Of a DNA stretch of 7,296 nt, positions 1 to 6,082 are shown one piece after another. Under the pieces are notes generated by a model. The model was not told the origin of the DNA. It searched no databases and was given only the letters and a program-made list of their open reading frames with translations. The DNA lies in assembly GCA_947377705.1 (NCBI GenBank), contig CANCGU010000130.1, positions 1 to 7,296 on the forward strand, in the 5' to 3' direction. A program made the translations under genes and the position numbers. The DNA comes from Comamonadaceae bacterium (GTDB taxonomy: Bacteria > Pseudomonadota > Gammaproteobacteria > Burkholderiales > Burkholderiaceae). The first letter of the stretch is position 1, and each line of letters opens with the position of its first letter.

Positions 1-130
1 GGAAGTCCGCTTCGTTGGCACGGTAGGTGCCTTCAGTCCAACTGCCAGAGTCGGCATAGTCATAGAACATGCGTGGCACGCGTTTTTCGGCCAAAACGCG
101 CAAGTCTTCGATGTTGGTGATCACTGGCAT
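1..130 (-). CDS. lldD: FMN-dependent alpha-hydroxy acid dehydrogenase, probably L-lactate dehydrogenase (5' end only)
   Basis: Only the first 43 codons are present; the gene runs off the left edge. The visible residues open MPVITNIEDLRVLAEKRVP and continue with MFYDYADSGSWTEGTYRANE. This is the typical N-terminus of the FMN-dependent alpha-hydroxy acid oxidase/dehydrogenase family (LldD, glycolate oxidase, flavocytochrome b2). Tyr25 in the YDY motif lines up with the active-site tyrosine (Tyr24) of plant glycolate oxidase. Family members oxidise 2-hydroxy acids to 2-oxo acids; LldD-type bacterial enzymes pass electrons from L-lactate to the respiratory chain at the inner membrane. The ATG at 130 is well supported by an AGGAGA Shine-Dalgarno five bases upstream. 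An 84-base gap separates it from the kinase gene on the same strand, so it may have its own promoter. The catalytic His/Arg region lies outside the window, so the substrate (lactate, glycolate or mandelate) cannot be settled here. Confidence 0.9.
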   Translation of the reverse strand, partial: MPVITNIEDLRVLAEKRVPRMFYDYADSGSWTEGTYRANEADF

Positions 131-135
131 AACCG

Positions 136-141
136 TCTCCT
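136..141 (-). promoter_or_regulatory. Shine-Dalgarno of the lldD-like gene
   Basis: AGGAGA on the minus strand lies five bases before the ATG at 130. It is the clearest ribosome-binding site in the window and fixes the start of the partial gene. It overlaps the right arm of a short inverted repeat, GTCTC-N8-GAGAC (135-152), which could partly hide it in the mRNA. That role is inference. Confidence 0.75.
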
Positions 142-181
142 AAATATGAGACCCTATATTAGCTGCGGGGACAGCCTGACC

Positions 182-209
182 TTGTGAAGAGTGACGTCGC
201 ATTTGTGAA
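182..209. repeat. Two exact TTGTGAA direct repeats 21 bp apart, possible operator
   Basis: TTGTGAA occurs at 182-188 and again at 203-209, a period of 21 bp or about two helical turns. A GACGTC palindrome sits at 193-198, centred exactly midway between the two copies. On the minus strand the repeats (TTCACAA) lie upstream of the -10-like TAATAT and the Shine-Dalgarno of the lldD-like gene, where a transcription-factor site would be expected. The factor is unknown. Chance is not excluded, since the repeats are only 7 bases long. Confidence 0.35.
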
Positions 210-214
210 TTTTT

Positions 215-1150
215 TTAAATCGCGTGGACCACGACTTGAGGTAAGAGACGATGCACATCGCTGGCTTGGCACAAGGATGTGCCAGGGCGTAGCAGAGCTG
301 CGGCACCTGCAGCGATGCCGTATTGAAAAGCGTTGAGCAAGGTGTCGCCCCGGCTGAGGGCCCACACCATGCCACTTAAAAAGCTGTCACCTGCGCCAAT
401 CGTGGTTTGTACCTCGACGGGGATGCTTCGTGCACGCCAGCTTTGGGTGGTGCTGATCACCATCGCGCCTTCAGCGCCCAACGACAAAGCCACCACCTCG
501 GCTTGCCCGCTTTCAATCAGTTGCCTTGCTGCGGCTATTTGTGCGTCCTCGTCTAGCAGGGCTTGACCTGTGAGATCGCGCAACTCGCGCAAGCTGGGTT
601 TGAACACATACACCCCCACCTTCAACGCTTGGGCCAATGCGGGGCCATTGGTGTCAAGCACCACACGCACGCCGTGTTGTTTGGCCAGCGTGGTTAAGCG
701 TGCGTAAAAGTCAGTCGGTGCACCTGGTGCCAGGCCGCCGCTGATGACTAAAAACTGTTTAGGCAGGTGCTGTGCCACGTAGTCCACACAAGCCTCCAGC
801 TCGGTGGCTGACGCGTGGGGGCCAGGCAGTACGAAACGAAAGTCGTTGCCACTGGATGTTTCGTGCACGGAAAAGCTCTCACGCGTTTCTTCGACCATGG
901 ACACCACATGACAGCGTACTTTTTCAGCGTTCATCAGCTTGTGGTGGCGTTCCCCGGTGACCCCGCCTGCCAAATACAAAGCCACACAGTTCGCGCCTAA
1001 GCGGTGCAGCACACGCGCCACGTTCACGCCACCACCACCCGGGTGCTTCAGCACAGCGCCGCAGCGCATTTTGTGGGTGTGGCTCACCTGGTCAATGGTG
1101 GTCAGCACATCCAAGGCTGGGTTCATCGTGATGGTCAGGATGTCGGTCAT
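215..1150 (-). CDS. pfkB: 6-phosphofructokinase, Pfk-2 type (PfkB/ribokinase family)
   Basis: The 311-residue protein matches the length of E. coli Pfk-2 (309). It would phosphorylate fructose 6-phosphate to fructose 1,6-bisphosphate with ATP in the cytoplasm. Visible motifs are the first PfkB signature GGGGVNVAR (residues 38-46) and the second signature with IGAGDSFLSG (251-260), where Asp255 is the expected catalytic base. Residues that line the sugar-phosphate site in Pfk-2, as I recall them, are present at matching positions: Asp14, Lys27, Asn43, Arg90 and Arg105. The four-glycine signature fits Pfk-2 better than 1-phosphofructokinase (FruK), which usually has GGKGxNVAR; tagatose-6-phosphate kinase is a weaker alternative. 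I chose the ATG at 1150 because family similarity starts at once (TDILTITMNPALD) and it overlaps the upstream stop as ATGA. An in-frame extension to 1243 is only the shadow of the DUF2127 gene. There is no Shine-Dalgarno, so translation probably depends on coupling to the upstream gene. Confidence 0.9.
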   Translation of the reverse strand: MTDILTITMNPALDVLTTIDQVSHTHKMRCGAVLKHPGGGGVNVARVLHRLGANCVALYLAGGVTGERHHKLMNAEKVRCHVVSMVEETRESFSVHETSSGNDFRFVLPGPHASATELEACVDYVAQHLPKQFLVISGGLAPGAPTDFYARLTTLAKQHGVRVVLDTNGPALAQALKVGVYVFKPSLRELRDLTGQALLDEDAQIAAARQLIESGQAEVVALSLGAEGAMVISTTQSWRARSIPVEVQTTIGAGDSFLSGMVWALSRGDTLLNAFQYGIAAGAAALLRPGTSLCQASDVHRLLPQVVVHAI

Positions 1151-1623
1151 GTTTGTGTGTGTTGTTGGTGGCGCTGCCACAGCCTGTAGGCCAAGTAGCC
1201 GACGATGGTGGCATTCAGCACCACGATGAAGGCGTTCATCCACGAAGGTTCATGCTGCAAATGAATCAGCTCAAACGGAATGTAAATGCCCCCCGAGAGC
1301 GCCCCCAAATATTCACCCCAAGCCTTGCCCAACCACAGACCCGTGGCTTCGATGAGGCGCAACGCGATGTAAGCCGAGGCCAGCATGACCAACAGGCGCA
1401 CATCGGTGTTTGGCAGCAAGTCAGCGTAGTGCAACAGCAAAGAGGGGTAATGTGCCTCGGGGTCGAGGCCAAAGCGGCCAACCAGCGTCAGAACCACAGC
1501 GCGCACATCGTGGTGCAGCAGATCGAGTACGCCAATCAACCCAATCAACGCAGCCAAGCCTTTGATCGCTTCAAAGATCGCGATGGCTTGAAGGGCGCTG
1601 CGCTGATCTTTGGGGTCTGACAT
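1147..1623 (-). CDS. DUF2127-type small integral membrane protein
   Basis: The product is a 158-residue protein of unknown function that resembles the DUF2127 family. It has a short charged N-terminus (MSDPKDQRS), then a hydrophobic segment at about 12-36, a segment at about 75-99 rich in Leu, Ala and Ile, one at about 105-121 (YLGALSGGIYIPFELI), and a last one at about 130-149 ending in a basic, His/Gln-rich tail. About four inner-membrane helices are likely. The pattern of Glu and Lys inside the first helix (FEAIKG), and EATGLW plus IPFEL later, is what I associate with the family. It starts one base after the argH stop, and its TGA overlaps the kinase ATG, so all three genes should be co-transcribed. 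The upstream sequence offers only a weak AGG as a ribosome site. No biochemical role is known to me, and none should be assigned from the neighbours alone. Confidence 0.8.
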   Translation of the reverse strand: MSDPKDQRSALQAIAIFEAIKGLAALIGLIGVLDLLHHDVRAVVLTLVGRFGLDPEAHYPSLLLHYADLLPNTDVRLLVMLASAYIALRLIEATGLWLGKAWGEYLGALSGGIYIPFELIHLQHEPSWMNAFIVVLNATIVGYLAYRLWQRHQQHTQT

Positions 1624-1624
1624 G

Positions 1625-3073
1625 TCAGCCTAGGCGCTTGTGATGACGCGCAATTTGTGCGCGCACCTGCACAGGCGCGGTGCCACCCAAGGTGTTGCGT
1701 GCGTTGAGTGAGCCATGCAGGCTCAGGCAGTCGTACACGTCTTTTTCGATGGCGGGGTGAAAGCTTTGCAGCACTTCAAGCGGCAGTTCAGACAAATCGC
1801 AGTTGTGGCTGGCGGCGGCCTTCACCGCGTGGGCCACGGTTTCGTGGGCGTCGCGGAAGGGCTGGCCTTTTTTCACCAAGTAGTCGGCCAAGTCGGTGGC
1901 GGTGGCAAAGCCTTTTTTGGCCGCGTCTTCCATGGCTTGGGCGTTGACAGTGATGCCGCCTTCTTTTTGGCCGGTGGCTGAGTTGACTTGGCCGCCCACC
2001 ATTTCGCTGAAGATGCGCAGCGTGTCTTTGAGTGTGTCTACCGTGTCAAACAAAGGCTCTTTGTCTTCTTGGTTGTCTTTGTTGTAGGCCAGGGGCTGGC
2101 CTTTCATCAAGGTGATGAGGCCCATCAAATGGCCCACCACGCGACCCGTTTTGCCGCGTGCCAGTTCGGGCACGTCTGGGTTTTTCTTCTGCGGCATGAT
2201 GGAGCTGCCGGTGGTGAAGCGGTCGGCAATTTTGATGAAGCCAAAGTTTTGGCTCATCCACAAAATCAACTCTTCCGACATGCGGCTGATGTGCACCATG
2301 CAGAGGCTGGCGGCGGCGGTGAATTCAATGGCGAAGTCGCGGTCGCTCACGCCGTCCAAGCTGTTTTGGCAGACTTGTGGGTTGCCATGCTCATCGACCA
2401 TGCCCAGTGTGCGGGCTACGCGTTCGCGGTCCAGCGGGTAGGTGGTGCCAGCCAGTGCAGCGCTGCCCAACGGCAGGCGATTGGTGCGGCGGCGCACGTC
2501 GCTCATGCGCTCGGCGTCGCGTGCAAACATTTCCACGTAGGCCAAGAGGTGGTGCGCAAAGCTCACGGGCTGGGCCACTTGCAAGTGGGTGAAGCCGGGC
2601 AAGATGACTTCCACATTCTTCTCAGCCACCTCCACGAGCGATTTTTGTAAATCAACCAGCAAGTCAATGATCAGGTCCATCTCGCTGCGCAACCACAGGC
2701 GCACGTCGGTGGCCACTTGGTCGTTGCGGCTGCGGCCGGTGTGTAGGCGTTTGCCCGCGTCGCCCACCAATTGGGTGAGGCGCGCTTCGATGTTGAGGTG
2801 CACGTCTTCCAGGTCGAGCTTCCACTCGAACTGGCCAGTTTCAATTTCTGTCCAAATCTGGGCCATGCCTTTTTGGATGGCCGCGTGGTCGTCTTTGCCG
2901 ATGATGCCTTGGTGGCTCAACATGTCGGCGTGGGCCAAGCTGCCTGTGATGTCGGCTTGCCACAAGCGCTTGTCAAAGAACACGCTGGCGGTGTAGCGCT
3001 TGACCAACTCGCTCATGGGTTCAGAAAACAGGGCCGACCAGGCTTGGGATTTTTTATCGAGTTGGTTTGTCAT
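1625..3073 (-). CDS. argH: Argininosuccinate lyase
   Basis: This cytoplasmic enzyme catalyses the last step of arginine biosynthesis, splitting argininosuccinate into arginine and fumarate; it works as a homotetramer. The 482-residue product belongs to the fumarase/aspartase superfamily. It shows TGRSRNDQ (112-119), the THLQ motif (162-165) with the conserved His163, GSAALAGT (203-210), and the superfamily signature [12 protein letters not shown] (289-300) with the catalytic serine loop. [12 protein letters not shown] lies near the C-terminus. It is about 25 residues longer than E. coli ArgH (457), mainly from the N-terminal [14 protein letters not shown] segment usual in Burkholderiales and a small loop (about 226-233, DEHGNPQ) before CQNSLD. 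The ATG at 3073 gives the family-typical N-terminus, but the bases just before it are pyrimidines (CCCCTCCT) and no Shine-Dalgarno is seen. The gene heads a tight minus-strand unit with the DUF2127 and kinase genes and diverges from hemC. Confidence 0.98.
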   Translation of the reverse strand: MTNQLDKKSQAWSALFSEPMSELVKRYTASVFFDKRLWQADITGSLAHADMLSHQGIIGKDDHAAIQKGMAQIWTEIETGQFEWKLDLEDVHLNIEARLTQLVGDAGKRLHTGRSRNDQVATDVRLWLRSEMDLIIDLLVDLQKSLVEVAEKNVEVILPGFTHLQVAQPVSFAHHLLAYVEMFARDAERMSDVRRRTNRLPLGSAALAGTTYPLDRERVARTLGMVDEHGNPQVCQNSLDGVSDRDFAIEFTAAASLCMVHISRMSEELILWMSQNFGFIKIADRFTTGSSIMPQKKNPDVPELARGKTGRVVGHLMGLITLMKGQPLAYNKDNQEDKEPLFDTVDTLKDTLRIFSEMVGGQVNSATGQKEGGITVNAQAMEDAAKKGFATATDLADYLVKKGQPFRDAHETVAHAVKAAASHNCDLSELPLEVLQSFHPAIEKDVYDCLSLHGSLNARNTLGGTAPVQVRAQIARHHKRLG

Positions 3074-3247
3074 AGGAGGGGAATTTTATCGGGCTGGCAA
3101 GCCCTAACGCCAAGACCTGCTGCTTTGGCCATTCTGCATGGCTGTTTCAGCGAGCCAAACGTGAGGTGGCGCCTGCTAACATTTGCCGTAACCTATTTCG
3201 TCACACCCGCTGTGGCCTTGTCATTGCTCTGAAAAAGCGAGTTTGTT
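3074..3247. promoter_or_regulatory. Divergent argH/hemC intergenic region
   Basis: This 174-base space must hold promoters for both blocks. It contains several short inverted repeats: GGGCT-N4-AGCCC (3091-3104), GCCAT-N5-ATGGC (3128-3142), TTTGGC-N24-GCCAAA (3124-3159, enclosing most of the previous one) and CACA-N5-TGTG (3202-3214). On the plus strand TTGCCG (3183) and TTGTCA (3218) look like -35 boxes, but neither has a convincing -10 at the usual spacing, so the hemC promoter is unassigned. Lengthy plus-strand frames cross this region but show no family resemblance and are treated as shadows. Confidence 0.6.
3083..3088 (-). promoter_or_regulatory. Candidate -10 box (TAAAAT) for argH
   Basis: On the minus strand GATAAAAT lies only nine bases before the argH ATG, an AT-rich island in GC-rich surroundings. 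If it is a true sigma-70 -10 box, transcription would start within a few bases of the ATG and the mRNA would be nearly leaderless, which would fit the lack of a Shine-Dalgarno. The best -35 candidate, TTGGCG, sits at a poor 19-base spacing, so the call is tentative. Confidence 0.3.
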
Positions 3248-4186
3248 TTGCCCACTGTCCCCACAACCCCCGTTTCCCTGACCATCGCCACCCGCGAAAG
3301 CCGTCTGGCCCTGTGGCAAGCCGAGCACGTTCAAGCCTTGCTGCAAGCCCTAGGCCACAGTGTGACGCTGTTGGGCATGACCACGCAGGGTGACCAAATC
3401 TTGGACCGTTCCCTTAGCAAAGTGGGCGGCAAAGGCTTGTTTGTGAAAGAACTCGAAGTGGCCCTCGAAGAAGGCCGCGCCAACTTGGCTGTGCACTCAC
3501 TCAAAGACGTGCCCATGGATTTGCCCGAAGGCTTTGACCTCGCGTGTGTAATGGAGCGCGAAGACCCGCGCGATGCGTGGGTGTCGTCGACCTATGCACA
3601 TTTGAATGATTTGCCGCAAGGCGCTGTGGTGGGCACTTCCAGCCTGCGCCGCACCGTGTTGCTGCGCGCCTTGCGCCCTGATTTGAAGATTGAGCCTTTA
3701 CGCGGCAACCTCGACACCCGTTTGCGCAAGCTGGACGAGGGCCAGTACGACGGCATTGTGTTGGCCGCTGCGGGCCTCAAGCGTTTGGGTTTGGGCGAGC
3801 GTATTCGCCACATTTTTGAAACCACTGAGATGCTGCCTGCCGCCGGGCAGGGTGCTTTGGGCATTGAAGTGCGCAGCAACCGCGCCGATGTGGTCCAAGC
3901 CTTAGCGCCGCTGGCTGACGCCGCCACATGGCTGACCGTGACGGCTGAGCGCGCCGTGAGCCGTGCCATGGGGGGCAGCTGCTCCATGCCTTTGGCGGCC
4001 CACGCCACGTTGACCGATGGCGCGTTGCATTTGCAAGCCGCTTGGGGTGATCCCTCGGGTACGCCGGTGTTGCTGCGCGCAGAAGCCAAGCAAGCTTTGG
4101 ATGCGATGGACCCCGCCTCACGCGACGCGGCGAACTTGCTGGGCGAGGCCGTGGCTGCGCAATTGCGCGCACAAGGCGCTCACTAA
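3248..4186 (+). CDS. hemC: Hydroxymethylbilane synthase (porphobilinogen deaminase)
   Basis: HemC joins four porphobilinogen molecules into the linear tetrapyrrole hydroxymethylbilane in the cytoplasm, using a covalently bound dipyrromethane cofactor. The 312-residue product has the usual family length. Similarity begins at [18 protein letters not shown] (11-28). Also visible are [13 protein letters not shown] (58-70), HSLKDVP with catalytic Asp87, GTSSLRR (129-135), [12 protein letters not shown] (151-162), [10 protein letters not shown] (198-207) and [11 protein letters not shown], where Cys245 should carry the cofactor. The start is uncertain. An in-frame stop lies at 3230-3232, and no ATG occurs in frame until Met44, well inside the conserved domain. 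TTG at 3248 is therefore the best start, giving a ten-residue leader before the conserved block, with only a weak GCGAG upstream. It is the first gene of the hem cluster, and hemD follows after 15 bases. Confidence 0.97.
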   Translation: MPTVPTTPVSLTIATRESRLALWQAEHVQALLQALGHSVTLLGMTTQGDQILDRSLSKVGGKGLFVKELEVALEEGRANLAVHSLKDVPMDLPEGFDLACVMEREDPRDAWVSSTYAHLNDLPQGAVVGTSSLRRTVLLRALRPDLKIEPLRGNLDTRLRKLDEGQYDGIVLAAAGLKRLGLGERIRHIFETTEMLPAAGQGALGIEVRSNRADVVQALAPLADAATWLTVTAERAVSRAMGGSCSMPLAAHATLTDGALHLQAAWGDPSGTPVLLRAEAKQALDAMDPASRDAANLLGEAVAAQLRAQGAH

Positions 4187-4201
4187 GCCGGGCTGCCCCC
4201 C

Positions 4202-4984
4202 ATGCGCGTCGTCATCACCCGTCCCGCAGGAGATGCGCAAGCATGGGTGGATGCGCTGCAAGCGGCGGGCCATCAAGCACTGGCGTTGCCTTTGATTGAC
4301 GTGGGCCCTGCCACCCACCCCCAGTCGGTGGTGCAAGCTTGGACGCAATGGTCCGAATTTCAAGCGCTGATGTTTGTCAGCGCGCAAGCGGTGCGTTATT
4401 TCTTTGAGGGTGCGGCCCGTCCGATATGGGAGAAAGGTCCGCGTTGCTGGGCCACGGGCCCTGGCACCCACAAAGCCTTGCTGCAAGCAGGCGTGCCTGA
4501 GGCCTGCATTGACAGCCCGGCCGCTGATGCCATGCAGTTTGACTCGGAAGCTTTGTGGCAACGCGTGTCTAGCCAAGTGAAGGCGGACAAACCTGTGCTG
4601 ATCGTGCGGGGCAACGACCAAGGTGTTGCGTCCGAAGCGGCGTCCGTTGGCACAGGCCGCGACTGGTTGGCCCAGCAGCTGCAAGCGTCTGGTGCATCCG
4701 TTCAGTTTGTGGTGGCGTACGAACGCCGCACGCCTGTGTGGTCCACGCAGCAAAGGACGCAGGCGGCTGAAGCGGCTGTTGACGGCAGTGTGTGGTGTTT
4801 CAGCAGTTCACAAGCCATCCAGCACCTGGTCCTTGCATTGCCAGGTCAAAGTTGGACCAAGGCCCGCTGCATCGCCACCCATGAGCGGATTGCCCAGACG
4901 GCAAAAAACCTGGGTTTTGGAGAGGTTCACCTATCTCGCCCCAGTGTGAGCGATGTGCTTCGCTCATTAGAATCTCTGGCATGA
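4202..4984 (+). CDS. hemD: Uroporphyrinogen-III synthase
   Basis: HemD closes hydroxymethylbilane into uroporphyrinogen III while inverting ring D; it is the branch-point product for heme, siroheme and cobalamin. The 260-residue protein is close to family length (E. coli 246). This family is poorly conserved, but the usual landmarks are visible: N-terminal VVITRPAG (3-10), a FVSAQAVRYFF segment (58-68), WATGPGTH (83-90), the central VLIVRGNDQG (132-141) followed by GRDWLAQQL, VVAYERR (170-176) with the conserved Tyr173, CFSSSQA (199-205) and a C-terminal ATHERIAQTAKNLGF (225-239). Position directly after hemC supports the call. The ATG at 4202 matches the family start, yet the 15-base gap before it is C-rich and shows no Shine-Dalgarno. 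Its TGA overlaps the hemX ATG by four bases (ATGA), so HemX translation is probably coupled to HemD. In some Burkholderiales the two are fused; here they are in different frames. Confidence 0.95.
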   Translation: MRVVITRPAGDAQAWVDALQAAGHQALALPLIDVGPATHPQSVVQAWTQWSEFQALMFVSAQAVRYFFEGAARPIWEKGPRCWATGPGTHKALLQAGVPEACIDSPAADAMQFDSEALWQRVSSQVKADKPVLIVRGNDQGVASEAASVGTGRDWLAQQLQASGASVQFVVAYERRTPVWSTQQRTQAAEAAVDGSVWCFSSSQAIQHLVLALPGQSWTKARCIATHERIAQTAKNLGFGEVHLSRPSVSDVLRSLESLA

Positions 4985-6081
4985 AGCCAGAGCACGACGA
5001 CACATCCAACCTACCGCCCTTGGGGCCTACCACTGAGCCGCTTGCCAACGCCAGCGATTTCAACAGTGCGGATCCCACGGCCCGTGCACAGGGGCACCCG
5101 TGGCTCATTCGCAGCATTGGTGCGTTGGCCGTGTTGGGCGCTTTGGGTTCGGGCTCGATGTGGGTCAAGCTCTCAGGGATTCAAGAACAACTGGCGCGTC
5201 AAAGTGCTGACACGGGCAGCCAAGCTGTGGAGGCGCGTGTGACCTCCAAGCAAGCCGAAGAATTGGCGCGCGAAACCGCCGCGCGCTTGGCGGTGACCGA
5301 TGCCAAGCTCAGCGAAGTGTCTTTACAGCGTAGCCAGCTGGAAGATTTGATGCAAAGTCTCTCGCGCTCACGCGACGAAAACCTGGTGGTGGACATCGAA
5401 TCTGCCATTCGCTTGGCGCAGCAACAAGCCCAGCTCACGGGCAGTGTGCAGCCTTTGTTGGCCGCGCTCAACTCAGCCGAGCAACGCTTGACCAAGGTGG
5501 CTCAACCTCGGCTCGCCCCCGTGTTGCGCGCGGTGACGCGTGACATTGAGCGCATCAAAGCTACGGCCGTGGCCGATACCCCCGCTTTGCTGTTCAAGCT
5601 CGACGAACTGGTGCATGTGGTGGACACCTTGCCTCTGCTCAACGCCGTGGGAAGCGCTCCCAAAGACAAACCTGTACAACCCGTGCCAGCCACCAGTTGG
5701 GCCAAAGCCATCAGCATGAGTTGGTGGGAGAAGGTGTGGTCTGACATTTGGGACGACGCTCAAAACCTGATTCGTGTCAGCCGCATTGACAAGCCCGAAG
5801 CCAGTTTGCTGGCGCCCGACCAAAGCTTCTTTGTGCGTGAAAACCTCAAGCTGCGTTTACTCAATGCCCGTTTGGGTTTGCTCGCACGCCACTTCGACGC
5901 GGTGCAGTCCGACATGAAACAAGCCAACGACGATTTGGTCCGTTATTTCGACATGCAAACGCGTCAAGGCCAAACCACCTTGGCGCTGGCGCGTGAAGTG
6001 CTGGCGCAATCGAAGCAAATTGAGATTCCGCGTGTGGATGACACCATCGCGGCCCTCACCACAGCTGCAGCGGGGCGCTGA
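4981..6081 (+). CDS. hemX: HemX family inner-membrane protein of the heme cluster
   Basis: The product has 366 residues. A polar N-terminal tail (1-40) should be cytoplasmic. It is followed by one membrane helix at about 41-62 (WLIRSIGALAVLGALGSGS) and a large domain that is probably periplasmic. Residues about 64-130 are rich in Gln, Glu, Ala and Arg and look like a coiled coil (EQLARQS ... SKQAEELARETAARL). A Pro-rich linker lies at 223-238. The most telling block is near the C-terminus: LLAPDQSFFVRENLKLRLLN (276-295) then ARLGLLARH, which I recognise from HemX proteins. Such proteins are often labelled uroporphyrinogen-III C-methyltransferase, but I see no glycine-rich SAM-binding motifs, so that activity is not supported. 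Its role is unproven; an assembly or scaffold role with HemY at the membrane is a common suggestion. It overlaps hemD by four bases, and hemY starts one base after its stop. Confidence 0.9.
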   Translation: MKPEHDDTSNLPPLGPTTEPLANASDFNSADPTARAQGHPWLIRSIGALAVLGALGSGSMWVKLSGIQEQLARQSADTGSQAVEARVTSKQAEELARETAARLAVTDAKLSEVSLQRSQLEDLMQSLSRSRDENLVVDIESAIRLAQQQAQLTGSVQPLLAALNSAEQRLTKVAQPRLAPVLRAVTRDIERIKATAVADTPALLFKLDELVHVVDTLPLLNAVGSAPKDKPVQPVPATSWAKAISMSWWEKVWSDIWDDAQNLIRVSRIDKPEASLLAPDQSFFVRENLKLRLLNARLGLLARHFDAVQSDMKQANDDLVRYFDMQTRQGQTTLALAREVLAQSKQIEIPRVDDTIAALTTAAAGR

Positions 6082-6082
6082 G

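Larger units (their letters stand above)
131..214 (-). promoter_or_regulatory. Intergenic region upstream of the lldD-like gene
   Basis: This is the 84-base space between the stop of the kinase gene and the start of the lldD-like gene. Read on the minus strand it is AT-rich near both ends and holds a tandem TTCACAA pair, a weak -10-like TAATAT (156-161) without a convincing -35, and a strong Shine-Dalgarno. I see no GC-rich hairpin followed by a T-run, so no clear terminator for the upstream unit. Read-through from the kinase gene is therefore possible. A separate promoter for the lldD-like gene is inferred from gap length and motifs only. Confidence 0.4.

Noticed and set aside
211..220. T-run next to the kinase stop as a possible terminator
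   Set aside because: No GC-rich hairpin precedes it on either strand in the right position, and on the minus strand it reads as A residues around the stop codon.
1151..1243. 31-residue N-terminal extension of the Pfk-2 frame
   Set aside because: The extension lies inside the DUF2127 gene in another frame and has no family similarity, while the ATG at 1150 matches Pfk-2 N-termini and forms an ATGA overlap.
1153..1620. Plus-strand 155-codon frame opposite the DUF2127 gene
   Set aside because: It mirrors the DUF2127 gene almost end to end, is Gln/Arg-rich with no recognisable domain, and has no good ribosome site.
1988..2650. Plus-strand 220-codon open frame opposite argH
   Set aside because: It lies wholly antisense to a well-conserved argH. 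Its Ala/His/Val/Gly-rich translation resembles no family I know and is typical of a shadow frame in GC-rich DNA.
2771..3232. Plus-strand frame running from argH antisense into the intergenic region, with AGGAGGGG at 3074-3081
   Set aside because: The AGGAGGGG has no start codon at a suitable distance on the plus strand and is simply the complement of the argH leader. The translated frame has no family resemblance.
4118..4753. Minus-strand 211-codon frame opposite hemD
   Set aside because: It is antisense to hemD, Arg/His/Gly-rich, and has no recognisable motif.
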